Below, one piece after another: positions 25,527 through 33,373 of a stretch of 47,657 nt of DNA. Each line of letters begins with the position of its first letter. The stretch's first letter is position 1. The stretch comes from Flavobacteriales bacterium UBA3376 (GTDB lineage: Bacteria; Bacteroidota; Bacteroidia; Flavobacteriales; Weeksellaceae). A program made the position numbers and the translations under genes. The stretch is taken from contig DEQC01000023.1 of the NCBI GenBank assembly GCA_002359055.1, positions 2,965 through 50,621 on the forward strand. Direction: 5' to 3'. The notes beneath the pieces are model-generated. The model had not been told where the DNA came from and made no database searches. It saw only the letters and a program-made list of their open reading frames with translations.

Positions 25527-26076
25527 CTTTAACTTCCTCAAAATCTATATCCTCAACACTTACTTCATTTAAATCAACAACTCCTTCTTCAAGCTTCTTT
25601 AAAACTGCTTTCTCCATTTTCTTAGAAATCTTCATGTGATAAGTGTGTGCTGCTATCTTATCAGGCTCAACATCTCCAGACCTATCCGTAAAATCAAATA
25701 GCCTTTCGTAAGAATCAAGAATTTTATTGGCTGCCTCCCAATTCCTCTCTTTGATAGCATTTTGATATAGAAACCATCGCTCTTCTCGCAATACCATCTT
25801 CTCACCTCGAGTGTCCACATCATCAATGTCTCCATACAGCGCACAAGCAGCAGCATAGTCTCTGTATGCTGTTGCAGGACTCACGCCAAATTCTTCAACA
25901 GTCTTGTTAACAGCCTGTTGTTTACTGTACTTGTTTCTAAGTCGCAATGAAAATATAAATCTCATTCTGTGATACAGCTCTTGTTCCTTAGCTGTCAGAA
26001 CAATTTTATCATCCAAGAAGTGCGCTTGAATTCGTTGAAAACGACTGTCTTTTTTAAATTTTATAAGGCCTCCCAT
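25507..26076 (-). CDS. terS: Terminase small subunit
   Basis: A 189-aa DNA-recognition subunit of the packaging motor. A helix-turn-helix is visible at about 52-75 (NKYSKQQAVNKTVEEFGVSP), followed by helices and a very acidic C terminus (VSVEDIDFEEVKDD) that probably contacts the large subunit. It overlaps the methyltransferase gene by 16 bp upstream and terL downstream. Confidence 0.8.
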   Translation of the reverse strand: MGGLIKFKKDSRFQRIQAHFLDDKIVLTAKEQELYHRMRFIFSLRLRNKYSKQQAVNKTVEEFGVSPATAYRDYAAACALYGDIDDVDTRGEKMVLREERWFLYQNAIKERNWEAANKILDSYERLFDFTDRSGDVEPDKIAAHTYHMKISKKMEKAVLKKLEEGVVDLNEVSVEDIDFEEVKDDKTKP

Positions 26077-27362
26077 TGAATTCTTTCACCGTTTAATTTC
26101 AAAACATAATCAAGTGAATTAGCTTGCATATACTTCACCCAGCGGTCAATCGTTACATCAGCAAACTTCGTATCCAACTCCATTCCACGACAAACACGCC
26201 AAGTCTGTTCACACGCCACAAGCGTTGTTCCTGAGCCAATGAACAAATCAGCAACCAGTTGTTTCTGTTTAGATGAATTTTTAATCAAATAAACAATCAA
26301 ATCAAGTGGTTTCATTGTCGGATGTTCAGCATTCCTTTTGGGTTTGTCAAACTCCAAAACTGAAGACTGTTTTCTGTCAGAATACCAATTGTGTTTGCCC
26401 TCTGAGTTCCAACCGTATAAAATTGGATCATGTACTTTCACCGTCTCGGCCGTGTTTGTCTCTGAAAACAAAATCGGTTCATGCTTCATGTGATAATCGA
26501 GTCGACCCAAAACAAACTGATTCTTCACCCAAATTAATACAGATGAAATCTTGAATCCAGCTTTGATCATTGCCGTGCGAAAATTGATGGCTTCCAAGTC
26601 TGAATAGAAAACATAAGCAGCAGCTCCGGGATTCATTTGCTGAAAAGTATTTTTGAAAAAATCAAATAGAAAATTGTAGAATTCTTTATCTCCTAAATTG
26701 TCATTCTTAATCTTCATCGCATCCTTTGTCCCACCTTGATAATCCACATTGTAAGGTGGATCTGTAACCAATAAATCAATTTTATCAGTGCCAAACAACT
26801 TCTTATAGTCTTCTGGATTTGTGGAATCACCACAGACAATCCGATGAACTATTCCCTTACGGAGTGAATGCAATTCATAAACATCACCCGAAACCGTTCT
26901 GGAGTTCTCAGGAACTACGGGTTCAAAGTCTATTTCTGACTCATTGCTAATCAATATATCATCAGGAATATCAAAATCCAAACTCAGTCCCAAATCATCA
27001 AAATTGAACTCAGAGAAGTGTTCTAACAGTAAATCAATATCCCACTCACCGACCGCTACATTTGAACGGATATTGTACTCTTTCAATTCTTCTTCAGAAA
27101 GAGATCTATTCGGAACACGAACATCAATCATATCCTCACCACGACCAATTTCAAACAAAGCAAAGACTCGCTGATGTCCTGCAATGATGGTATTATCTAA
27201 ATTAATCGCAGGTATTTCAACCAGATTAAACTTCTCCAAACTTTCCTTCAGCTTCTGAATTCTTTCTGGAGTTCTTTTGCGTGGATTATAAGAATAAGGA
27301 ATCAAATCAGAAACCTTTCGTTGCTCAGTGTACCACTCCAGTGGTGCTATTAATTCATCCAT
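26061..27362 (-). CDS. DNA methyltransferase with N-terminal ParB-like domain
   Basis: A 433-aa protein. Residues about 15-110 form a ParB/Srx-like domain (SYNPRKRTPERIQ, then TIIAGHQRVFAL). The C-terminal half is an amino-methyltransferase with motif IV DPPY at 201-204 and the AdoMet-binding DLFIGSGTTLVACEQ near 375-390; this order marks the beta class, which methylates adenine N6 or cytosine N4. Such enzymes are common in phages and modify phage DNA against host restriction or mark it for packaging. There is no matching restriction gene. It overlaps both neighbours slightly. Confidence 0.9.
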   Translation of the reverse strand: MDELIAPLEWYTEQRKVSDLIPYSYNPRKRTPERIQKLKESLEKFNLVEIPAINLDNTIIAGHQRVFALFEIGRGEDMIDVRVPNRSLSEEELKEYNIRSNVAVGEWDIDLLLEHFSEFNFDDLGLSLDFDIPDDILISNESEIDFEPVVPENSRTVSGDVYELHSLRKGIVHRIVCGDSTNPEDYKKLFGTDKIDLLVTDPPYNVDYQGGTKDAMKIKNDNLGDKEFYNFLFDFFKNTFQQMNPGAAAYVFYSDLEAINFRTAMIKAGFKISSVLIWVKNQFVLGRLDYHMKHEPILFSETNTAETVKVHDPILYGWNSEGKHNWYSDRKQSSVLEFDKPKRNAEHPTMKPLDLIVYLIKNSSKQKQLVADLFIGSGTTLVACEQTWRVCRGMELDTKFADVTIDRWVKYMQANSLDYVLKLNGERIQWEAL

Positions 27363-28065
27363 TGTTTATTATATTAGAAAGTTTATCAATATCATTCTGC
27401 AACTCTTGCAGTTCAGATTTCTTTTGAAACAATTTTGATTTCAATCTTTCGATTTTACCGGGCTTGTCTTCTTCAGCAATTTGAAGCTCAATGTTTTCTA
27501 TTGTCTTTTTTCGCTTACTCACATTCACATACAGCCGTTGTCGTTGTTTGACCATTTCCATCGGTGATAACTTAGAAAAATCCGTGGTGGATTTCGTAGG
27601 CAAAATCTGACCGGTGGTGTCATAATGATCCAGAATCTGCCAGCATTTCTTATTCACTTCAAACTGTTTCCAGATTTCAGTTTGAAGCTCCAAGGCCGAC
27701 AATTCATCATCTTCCGGAACTGCATTTAATTCAACCTTTAGCGATGAAGCACGTAGAAATGAGTTGATTCTTAGTTGATAGATTTCGTGCAGTTCTTTGG
27801 GATAAGCTGAAATTGGTTTTTTAGTAGTCACAGCCTTTTCTGGTGATTTGTCTACGATTGACAAAACAGGGGATTGTTTTGTCTTAACAGTTTTTAGTGT
27901 TTGGGTTTTAGCAATATTACTAAGCGCTATTCTCATCTTCATACGGTTCAATGCAGATTCCTTTGCAAACTGTTTTAGAAATTGCTTATTCTTGACATGC
28001 TTCGCCAACAATCGAAAACCGTCTTGGTAATCTCCATATCCTGCTAACCAATCAGATATATTCAT
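27355..28065 (-). CDS. Coiled-coil phage protein of unknown function
   Basis: A 236-aa basic, helical protein. The N terminus (DWLAGYGDYQDGFRLLAKH) precedes a linker rich in K, T and S and a C-terminal coiled coil (about 165-232, IENIELQIAEEDKPGKIERL). It opens the methylase-terminase operon, 17 bp behind a late-promoter-like element. I do not recognise it; a packaging-related role is inferred from its operon only. Confidence 0.6.
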   Translation of the reverse strand: MNISDWLAGYGDYQDGFRLLAKHVKNKQFLKQFAKESALNRMKMRIALSNIAKTQTLKTVKTKQSPVLSIVDKSPEKAVTTKKPISAYPKELHEIYQLRINSFLRASSLKVELNAVPEDDELSALELQTEIWKQFEVNKKCWQILDHYDTTGQILPTKSTTDFSKLSPMEMVKQRQRLYVNVSKRKKTIENIELQIAEEDKPGKIERLKSKLFQKKSELQELQNDIDKLSNIINNG

Positions 28066-28082
28066 AACTATTAATTATATAA

Positions 28083-28118
28083 CAAATATGGAAAGTGAGC
28101 TATTAAAAAAAAAGGACA
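28083..28118 (-). promoter_or_regulatory. Late-promoter-like element of the terminase operon
   Basis: Minus-strand TGTCC (28114-28118), 23-bp spacer containing nine T residues, CATATTTG (28083-28090), then 17 bp to ATG 28065. It directly follows the terminator of the head operon. Confidence 0.5.
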
Positions 28119-28119
28119 A

Positions 28120-28151
28120 AGAAAAAAGCCTTCCAACTCGTGAAAGGCTTT
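28120..28151 (-). terminator. Terminator of the head-gene operon
   Basis: aaagcctt (28125-28132) pairs with aaggcttt (28144-28151); on the minus strand the stem runs into a T run at 28122-28127. It lies 30 bp after the 28182-28562 gene. Confidence 0.8.
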
Positions 28152-28181
28152 ACTACTACTAAAAAAACCATGAAACTACAC

Positions 28182-28562
28182 TTAATCTAATAATTTCTTT
28201 AAAATCTTCACATCTGATTCGCGACGATGACTAATAGCTTTTTTAATCTTTTCTTTTTCAAAATCCTTTAGCCAATGCTCTGCCCCTGGCAATAATCCTA
28301 AATAAGAAAAGCCTGATAAATATAAATCAGGTGCATTGATAGGCACACCAAATCGAAAGTCAACAATCGAATTATCTGGCAATAAATACCTCCGATTTCT
28401 TTCACCCAAAATTTCAAAACACTCTCGCACAGGCTTTGTTTTTACAGTTTTATCGGGTTTTGGTTTTGACTGTTCTGTTTTTTCAACAAAAGGCGTTACA
28501 GCCTCAGCAGTTTCCTGTTTCTGGGCCGTAACATCTTTTTTTGTTTTTTTCGATTTTGCCAT
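28182..28562 (-). CDS. Small head-region protein with a charged disordered N terminus
   Basis: A 126-aa protein. The first 48 residues are almost entirely K, T, E, Q, P and V and are probably disordered. The rest (PVRECFEILGERNRRYLLPD onward) is a small folded domain ending in a basic helix. It is the last gene of the head operon, before a terminator. I do not recognise it; head completion or decoration is possible. Confidence 0.55.
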   Translation of the reverse strand: MAKSKKTKKDVTAQKQETAEAVTPFVEKTEQSKPKPDKTVKTKPVRECFEILGERNRRYLLPDNSIVDFRFGVPINAPDLYLSGFSYLGLLPGAEHWLKDFEKEKIKKAISHRRESDVKILKKLLD

Positions 28563-28589
28563 AACATATTAATTAAAAAATCAATCAGT

Positions 28590-29162
28590 TTAACCTTCTG
28601 AATCACTTTCAGTATTCAAAGGAATGTTGCCTGAATACTCAAACATATTCGCATTACTGATGATTGTACCTGTACCTCCGTTGTTGTCTTCTGGACTGGT
28701 GCCTGTCGATACTTCTAAGTTGTCGATATAAGCAGGCGCCAAATCTGTACCAATAACAAACTTTCTACCGTTCAAATCTCTAACTATAAAGATTCCTGGG
28801 ATGTTCTTGTAAAGTCGTTTGAATCCTAAAACAGCAGCTTTTGTTCCTGGAACAAATATAGTCAAGGTGGTTTGGTCTTTTTTATTTCCACGATTCCCAA
28901 CCAATGCTGTGCTGGCAGAGTTCAAATCAATCTGTAAATCCAGTTTCACAAAACCTTTTCCAACGATTGGCTCAATATCAGCTGTGATTGTACCCATGTC
29001 TTCGTAACTTGAATTAGCATCCAAATCTGGGATAGTAATCGTTTTCAAAAAAGGCTTTGGAAGAAAATATACCTCTGGAGCTAATCCAGCCTGCAATTCT
29101 TCGTTTGGACATATATTGATATCCTCTAATGGGATATTCTCAAAACAATTTTCTGTTGCCAT
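28590..29162 (-). CDS. Tail-tube-like (major tail protein candidate) directly after the capsid gene
   Basis: From ATG 29162 (MATENCFENIPLEDINIC) the protein has 190 residues; the earlier ATG at 29195 lies in an intergenic hairpin. Its C-terminal half is clearly homologous to 20556-21146 (IFIVRDLNGRKFVIGT, APAYIDNLEVSTGT, FEYSGNIP) and more distantly to the end of 31868-32338. The beta-rich pattern, size and capsid neighbourhood suggest a tail tube or head-decoration protein. The family is not one I can name. Confidence 0.6.
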   Translation of the reverse strand: MATENCFENIPLEDINICPNEELQAGLAPEVYFLPKPFLKTITIPDLDANSSYEDMGTITADIEPIVGKGFVKLDLQIDLNSASTALVGNRGNKKDQTTLTIFVPGTKAAVLGFKRLYKNIPGIFIVRDLNGRKFVIGTDLAPAYIDNLEVSTGTSPEDNNGGTGTIISNANMFEYSGNIPLNTESDSEG

Positions 29163-29178
29163 TATTTTATTTTTTTGT

Positions 29179-29203
29179 AAAGGCAGGCAAAACACCTGCC
29201 TTT
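29179..29203. other. Strong hairpin between capsid gene and tail-tube-like gene
   Basis: A perfect 9-bp inverted repeat (aaaggcagg 29179-29187, cctgccttt 29195-29203) with a 7-base loop fills the 51-bp gap. On the minus strand an A-rich stretch, not a T run, follows, so it is a poor terminator. It may shield the capsid mRNA's 3' end or act as a processing site that lets capsid and downstream messages differ in level. Confidence 0.65.
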
Positions 29204-29213
29204 GATTTAACTA

Positions 29214-30500
29214 TTAACTCTCAACTATTAAAGTTGTACTTCCGTATATATCAGGATTAGCCACTGAAGTAGCTGTTACCGTGTAAGTCGTTTCCGGAGT
29301 CTCAGCAGTCAATGTAACTAATCCGGAATTCTTATCAATTGAAACATCTACATCGGGTGAGATGCTCCATTCCACATCTTGTACAGCTTCTAAAGGTAGT
29401 ACCTCTGCTGAAAACTGAACCGTTCCATTCGCTGGTGGCTTAGTACTATCAGTAGGAGTCACTGTGATTGATTCTGGATCTGGATGAAGCGGAGTCAAAT
29501 CAACATCTTCATTTGGATAATAAAGTTCCATCAACTTCTCATTACCAAGTCCTCTCGTACTATCAGCGAAATTTGCCACACAAACAGCTTCGTTGATAAG
29601 GAAATCCCATCCCTTCCAGAATTCTCCAAACACTTTAACTTTGTAATCTTGCACTTGAATGTCTGTAATCGTTGGCGGCTCTTTGATATCGATTAGATTC
29701 AGCAAATTGCCATCTACAGTCGCAAACATGATGGTGTCATCCAAATTTTCAAGGCCTACCAATTCTCTTTTTCTCAACGGAGTTTTGGTAATGTCTCCCA
29801 TTCCGAATGTAGGGTAGTGGCCATATTTGTCAAAATAGGCCTGCTCATACATTTCTTTGATGTTGTCTGACACAAAAATCTTGTTGATTTTTCTCTTCAA
29901 GATTTTTGGCAATTGTCGTTCAAAACTGCTGATTTGTTCAATCACATTTGAACTTGTCAAAGTAGAAATAGGTATCTTAAAACAAGGATGATCGCTATTT
30001 TCAAGCATTTTCGGCACGATTGTGTTCATTCCATCAATTGAAAAACCGAATTGACCTGAAGCATTAGCAGCGTTGTATTCTCCAATCATTGATAGCAAAG
30101 CAACATCATCCGTTACTTGTGTCATTATCCAGTCCAAGATGCGTTTAGCAATCTCTTTATCGGTCGGTTTTTTATCCTCTTCGTACCATTCAGCCAAAAA
30201 TGTTCCCAAAACATCGGCTGGAACAAAGCCAAAGTTGATTTTCTGATGAAAATTCTTCAGCTCTTTGTCTTTTACATGAAACTCACCAAGTTCTTGCCAT
30301 TCTGGCTTGAAACCTTGAACCACATGCGTCATCAATGAGTGAAGCACTTGGTAAGATCCTTGGATTTTTGTGACTTTTTTGGCGTAATTATCTAAAGGTA
30401 CATTCAGATTTCTGGCAAAGTCAGCCTTTACCACATTTTTATTCTGAACCACATAACGCTGCATTTCAGCAGCTAATAAATTTATATTAATTCCTGACAT
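29214..30500 (-). CDS. Major capsid protein with C-terminal Ig-like domain
   Basis: A 428-aa protein. Residues 1-340 look like an HK97-fold capsid protein with a long N-terminal helical arm (LNVPLDNYAKKVTKIQG) and a central body. Residues about 341-428 form a bacterial Ig-like (group 2) domain (ITVTPTDSTKPPANGTVQFS, then VEWSISPDVDVSIDKNSGLV and TYTVTATSVANPD). Ig domains fused to capsid proteins decorate the outside of the shell. It follows the protease-scaffold gene by 6 bp. Confidence 0.85.
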   Translation of the reverse strand: MSGININLLAAEMQRYVVQNKNVVKADFARNLNVPLDNYAKKVTKIQGSYQVLHSLMTHVVQGFKPEWQELGEFHVKDKELKNFHQKINFGFVPADVLGTFLAEWYEEDKKPTDKEIAKRILDWIMTQVTDDVALLSMIGEYNAANASGQFGFSIDGMNTIVPKMLENSDHPCFKIPISTLTSSNVIEQISSFERQLPKILKRKINKIFVSDNIKEMYEQAYFDKYGHYPTFGMGDITKTPLRKRELVGLENLDDTIMFATVDGNLLNLIDIKEPPTITDIQVQDYKVKVFGEFWKGWDFLINEAVCVANFADSTRGLGNEKLMELYYPNEDVDLTPLHPDPESITVTPTDSTKPPANGTVQFSAEVLPLEAVQDVEWSISPDVDVSIDKNSGLVTLTAETPETTYTVTATSVANPDIYGSTTLIVES

Positions 30501-30506
30501 GATGAA

Positions 30507-30947
30507 TTATTTTACAAGTGAATCAAAAATTGCAGTCGTTTCAGGCTTTGTGTTCACTGGGTCACCCTCCGAATGAACTTCGGTTGGAGTTGCTCCAGGT
30601 TTCTTGCCGTACTCAACCAAGGTATCTGCCATCAAATTAATGTCTTCTACTTTGGTTTGGGTGGATTCTAAACCGACTTTGGTCAGTGCCGCATCTACAG
30701 CATTTTCCATTTCGGTTACCTTTGTTTCCAAAGCTTGATTTGCGGTTTTTACAGCATCAAGCTCAGTTTGGAGATTAGCCAGCTTTTGACCGTCTCCAGG
30801 ATCAGTCAGAGCCGCCTCAATCTGTGTAAGCTGCTCTTCATTCAAGCTGACTGTTTCGTTCGCTGCGAAAATGTGAGATTTCTTCGTCTCTACATTAGCA
30901 AGTCCGAGTACAGCCGCCAACTTTGGGAATGAATTTTCCTTTGACAT
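30507..30947 (-). CDS. Nested in-frame scaffold protein candidate
   Basis: An internal ATG at 30947 (MSKENSFPKLAAVLGLANVE) opens the scaffold-like part of the protease gene and would give 146 residues. The 25 bases before it are very AT-rich, the usual Bacteroidota initiation context. Lambda C/Nu3 and related phages make a separate scaffold from just such a start. The product is acidic with a coiled coil (QTELDAVKTANQALETKV). Confidence 0.55.
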   Translation of the reverse strand: MSKENSFPKLAAVLGLANVETKKSHIFAANETVSLNEEQLTQIEAALTDPGDGQKLANLQTELDAVKTANQALETKVTEMENAVDAALTKVGLESTQTKVEDINLMADTLVEYGKKPGATPTEVHSEGDPVNTKPETTAIFDSLVK

Positions 30948-31817
30948 ATCTGTATTTAAATTAAAATTTTCATTATTGTCTTTCGATTGAGTATGAAGTT
31001 CAATCACCTTTGATATCGCCGTGTCCAAGCTGCCAAGCTCATCTACCAAGCCGAAATTAAAAGCTTGTTCTGCTCCCCAGCTACCACCTTTAAATACTTT
31101 TTCGTTCAATCCCGGTCGGGCAGATTTCATATCTTCTTGAAATCTGGCAACCAATGGATCCAATATGTTTTTGATGTATGGTTCCGCATTGTCATTTTCT
31201 GTCAATTCGCGCCATTCCAGATTCTTTTCGGTCGATTCTGTTGCATAAACCGATTGAATTTTTGCACCCCATTTTTCAATCATTCCTGAAAAATCTATAA
31301 AATGGGAATAAGCGCCAATGCTTCCAATCGCTTCTGCGCGTTTGTTAGCCACAATGTAGTCAGCAGCATTACCTATATAGTAAGCAGCCGAGCATAGAAA
31401 GCCATCCGTGTATGTAACTATCGGTTTCGAAAATGAACGAATGGCATCATACAATTCTGGTGTACCATAAGATTGCCCACCACCTGAGTCAATGTCCAAA
31501 ACCACTCCACAAATGTTTGGATCGGATTCTATTTGGCTAAGTATTTTTTGATAAGCCTTGCTTCCCAATATTCCTGACCAACCGTCGGAATACTTCATTA
31601 TTGGATGTTTAATTGAAATAACAGCAACATGTGCTGTGGAGTTTTGCACAGGTGTTTCTGATTGTGCTTGGACAATCATTTTTTCTTCATCTATTTTTTC
31701 AATTGATTGCCTTCCTGCTACTAAACTTATAATTGCTGGAGCAAAAGCTTGCGCATATTGTTCGTCAATATAAAAATTAGATGAAAAAATCCGTTGTAAT
31801 GCTAAAATGTTACTCAT
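30507..31817 (-). CDS. Capsid maturation protease (S49/ClpP-like) fused to scaffold
   Basis: From ATG 31817 the protein has 436 residues (the longer reading starts at TTG 31826). Residues about 60-275 are a SppA/S49-type serine protease: VVLDIDSGGGQSYG forms the oxyanion region, GFLCSAAYYIGN holds the likely nucleophile Ser, and AIGSIGAYSHFIDFSGM matches the phage S49 family. Residues about 290-436 are low-complexity and coiled-coil, as expected of a scaffold. It processes the prohead and precedes the capsid gene. Confidence 0.9.
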   Translation of the reverse strand: MSNILALQRIFSSNFYIDEQYAQAFAPAIISLVAGRQSIEKIDEEKMIVQAQSETPVQNSTAHVAVISIKHPIMKYSDGWSGILGSKAYQKILSQIESDPNICGVVLDIDSGGGQSYGTPELYDAIRSFSKPIVTYTDGFLCSAAYYIGNAADYIVANKRAEAIGSIGAYSHFIDFSGMIEKWGAKIQSVYATESTEKNLEWRELTENDNAEPYIKNILDPLVARFQEDMKSARPGLNEKVFKGGSWGAEQAFNFGLVDELGSLDTAISKVIELHTQSKDNNENFNLNTDMSKENSFPKLAAVLGLANVETKKSHIFAANETVSLNEEQLTQIEAALTDPGDGQKLANLQTELDAVKTANQALETKVTEMENAVDAALTKVGLESTQTKVEDINLMADTLVEYGKKPGATPTEVHSEGDPVNTKPETTAIFDSLVK

Positions 31818-31867
31818 TTCATGCAATTGCGTTTCATTATTAAATCTGCAATTACAAAGTTTATTAA

Positions 31868-32338
31868 TTAATACGTGCTTCGGAAGGACTGTATTCTTTC
31901 CCGAGCTGCAGGAAAATATATATCACCAGAGATATTAATTTGAAATCCGCTTAATGTTTCACGAAAAATGAAATTTAGCAACTGATCTTCAGTGCCAATC
32001 CAATACTTATATGTGCTGGTGCCTATTACAATAGCTACTTTACGATTCGTAAATCGGTTCAGGACATTGAAGTTTTTCAAATTATTATCTACTAATTGAA
32101 ATTGGAAATCAATTTGCCATGAAACTCCAGCGTTGCTTGTTCGTTGTCGAAAATTTATTGAACCATCTCCCGGGCGAACTCTGAAAGAATGAGAATTACC
32201 ATGCGTGATGAAATCATTTTTGGTTGGAATTTGGTTTTTAAGCATGTTTCTAACGCTTAAGTTCTTGAAAGGCAGGGATATAGTAATGTTATCTACTTTC
32301 TTTTCGATGTCGGATGGCAAATTTAAATTCATATTCAT
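31868..32338 (-). CDS. Putative virion protein, distant relative of the tail-tube-like pair
   Basis: A 156-aa beta-rich protein that is the first gene of the head operon. Its end (KVAIVIGTSTYKYWIGTEDQ, FQINISGDIYFP) follows the same pattern as the two tail-tube-like proteins, although identity is low. A second start at 32332 (MNLNLP) is equally possible. Function is otherwise unknown. Confidence 0.5.
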   Translation of the reverse strand: MNMNLNLPSDIEKKVDNITISLPFKNLSVRNMLKNQIPTKNDFITHGNSHSFRVRPGDGSINFRQRTSNAGVSWQIDFQFQLVDNNLKNFNVLNRFTNRKVAIVIGTSTYKYWIGTEDQLLNFIFRETLSGFQINISGDIYFPAARERIQSFRSTY

Positions 32339-32453
32339 TTTTATTGAAAATTACGGACAAATCCCACGGATGTTTATTTTGTCTATTCTTTTATTTTAAT
32401 CCATTATAAATCAGATGATTAGGGATTGCTAAAGCGACAACGTAGTAAATACG

Positions 32454-32936
32454 TTAGAGTCGCCTGTTTTTATTTCCGTCAACCATCATGAAATCTTGTT
32501 TTTTTCGCTGGAAATCACGGTATATAGATTCTATATTAATATCGTCTGGTGAGATCTTGTGAATCTCACAAAAATCAAGGATGCACTTCTTGAATCCAGT
32601 TTTATTCGTTTGGCTGTAAATCAAAACATGATTGAAAAGCATTTCCCGAAAATATTTATCTAAAGTTCGACCTATTAACTTGAGCTGCGAATGACTGAGA
32701 TAGCAGCCTTGTCGATTGAAAAATGAATAGCTAATCGAAATCGGATACAGTTCAGTTTTAACTGAATCTCGTGGATCTGTCTTATTTACAATCTTCACTT
32801 CTTTTGAAAAAAATGGAATGAGAATCATCCCTAAGAATTCATTTTGTGTAAGGTGATAATCTGGGCCGAATTTCGATATTAGAAATTTATAAACATGTGG
32901 CGCAACAGGAATGTGAAATACTGCAAATCCTTTCAT
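32454..32936 (-). CDS. Phage protein of unknown function between origin and head genes
   Basis: A 160-aa protein, mildly basic, with no recognised domain (VPYKF-like hydrophobic N terminus, RGTLDKYF-type helix in the middle, basic C terminus KKQDFMMVDGNKNRR). It stands alone between the iteron array and the head operon, with a perfect 16-bp palindrome 20 bp upstream of its start. That place is often taken by a late regulator, so it could be an activator of the late-promoter-like elements; this is inference only. A stem-loop (gcgac...gtcgc, about 32432-32461) overlaps its 3' end. Confidence 0.5.
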   Translation of the reverse strand: MKGFAVFHIPVAPHVYKFLISKFGPDYHLTQNEFLGMILIPFFSKEVKIVNKTDPRDSVKTELYPISISYSFFNRQGCYLSHSQLKLIGRTLDKYFREMLFNHVLIYSQTNKTGFKKCILDFCEIHKISPDDINIESIYRDFQRKKQDFMMVDGNKNRRL

Positions 32937-32956
32937 GTTTCAAAATTAATCAAAAA

Positions 32957-32972
32957 GTTGATAATTATCAAC
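32957..32972. promoter_or_regulatory. Perfect 16-bp palindrome, candidate operator
   Basis: gttgataattatcaac is its own reverse complement and lies 20 bp before the start of 32454-32936. Perfect dyads of this length near a start codon are usually dimer-binding sites. No factor can be named. Confidence 0.5.
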
Positions 32973-33031
32973 CGGATATTCAACATTTAATTAGATGTAT
33001 AAAACTGTGTACGCGAGTAATGCAGCCAAAC

Positions 33032-33246
33032 ATCTGTAAGACTGTAAGGAGCTTGTAAGATGTTGTATTTCAAACACTTTAACCTTTCATTCAATCTGTA
33101 AGAGTAAAAAATAAATCTGTAAGGATTTATGATTTTACATTTCCTTACAGATTTATTTGTAAGACTTACAAATAATAATAATAATCTGTAAGCAGTTAAA
33201 CGCTGTGCTGTATTGCGTTTCGCAAATTCCTTACACTCTTACAGAT
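33032..33246. repeat. Iteron array, probable phage replication origin
   Basis: About eleven copies of the nine-base word ATCTGTAAG or close variants lie in 215 bp. Perfect forward copies start at 33032, 33094, 33115 and 33184; perfect inverted copies at 33144 and 33238; close variants at 33042, 33053, 33155, 33165 and 33230. Two dyads stand out: a 13-bp perfect inverted repeat (33113-33125 with 33142-33154) and a 9-bp one with a single-base spacer (33155-33173). The gap 32937-33301 has no ORF. It sits at the end of the early region downstream of the primase-helicase genes, fitting initiator iterons of an origin; binding sites of a phage regulator are the alternative. Confidence 0.65.
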
Positions 33247-33301
33247 TAATTCCTATATTTAGAACTTGGAAGGTTGCAAGGGGTCGAGCTGAGGTGTTGA
33301 T

Positions 33302-33330
33302 AAAAAAAATCCCAGCACACAGGCTGGGAT
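33302..33330 (-). terminator. Terminator of the early operon
   Basis: On the minus strand an 8-bp stem atcccagc/gctgggat (33309-33316, 33323-33330) is followed by eight T residues. It ends the cassette block before the iteron array. Confidence 0.88.
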
Positions 33331-33346
33331 CTTCGGTTATATTCTT

Positions 33347-33355
33347 GTTAGCGGC
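33347..33355 (-). other. Remnant R'' box of a fourth attC-like site
   Basis: GCCGCTAAC on the minus strand is the exact complement of the R' box GTTAGCGGC of the site at 33689-33816 and lies 18 nt after the stop of the 33374-33664 gene, the correct place for the attC of that cassette. The remainder of this site is not preserved; the terminator hairpin takes its place, although gaag and a T run still flank it. Confidence 0.45.
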
Positions 33356-33373
33356 AAGCGTATGACGAGCCAC

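Noticed and set aside
23926..28101. 12-bp word ggaaagtgagct shared (in opposite orientation) by two intergenic regions
   Set aside because: Matches of this length are expected by chance many times in 47 kb, and the contexts differ.
29179..29203. Terminator after the capsid gene
   Set aside because: The stem is strong, but an A-rich sequence and not a T run follows on the coding strand, so it was listed only as a hairpin.
33032..33246. CRISPR-like repeat array
   Set aside because: The repeats are only nine bases, occur in both orientations with irregular spacing, and there are no unique spacers or cas genes. They fit iterons.
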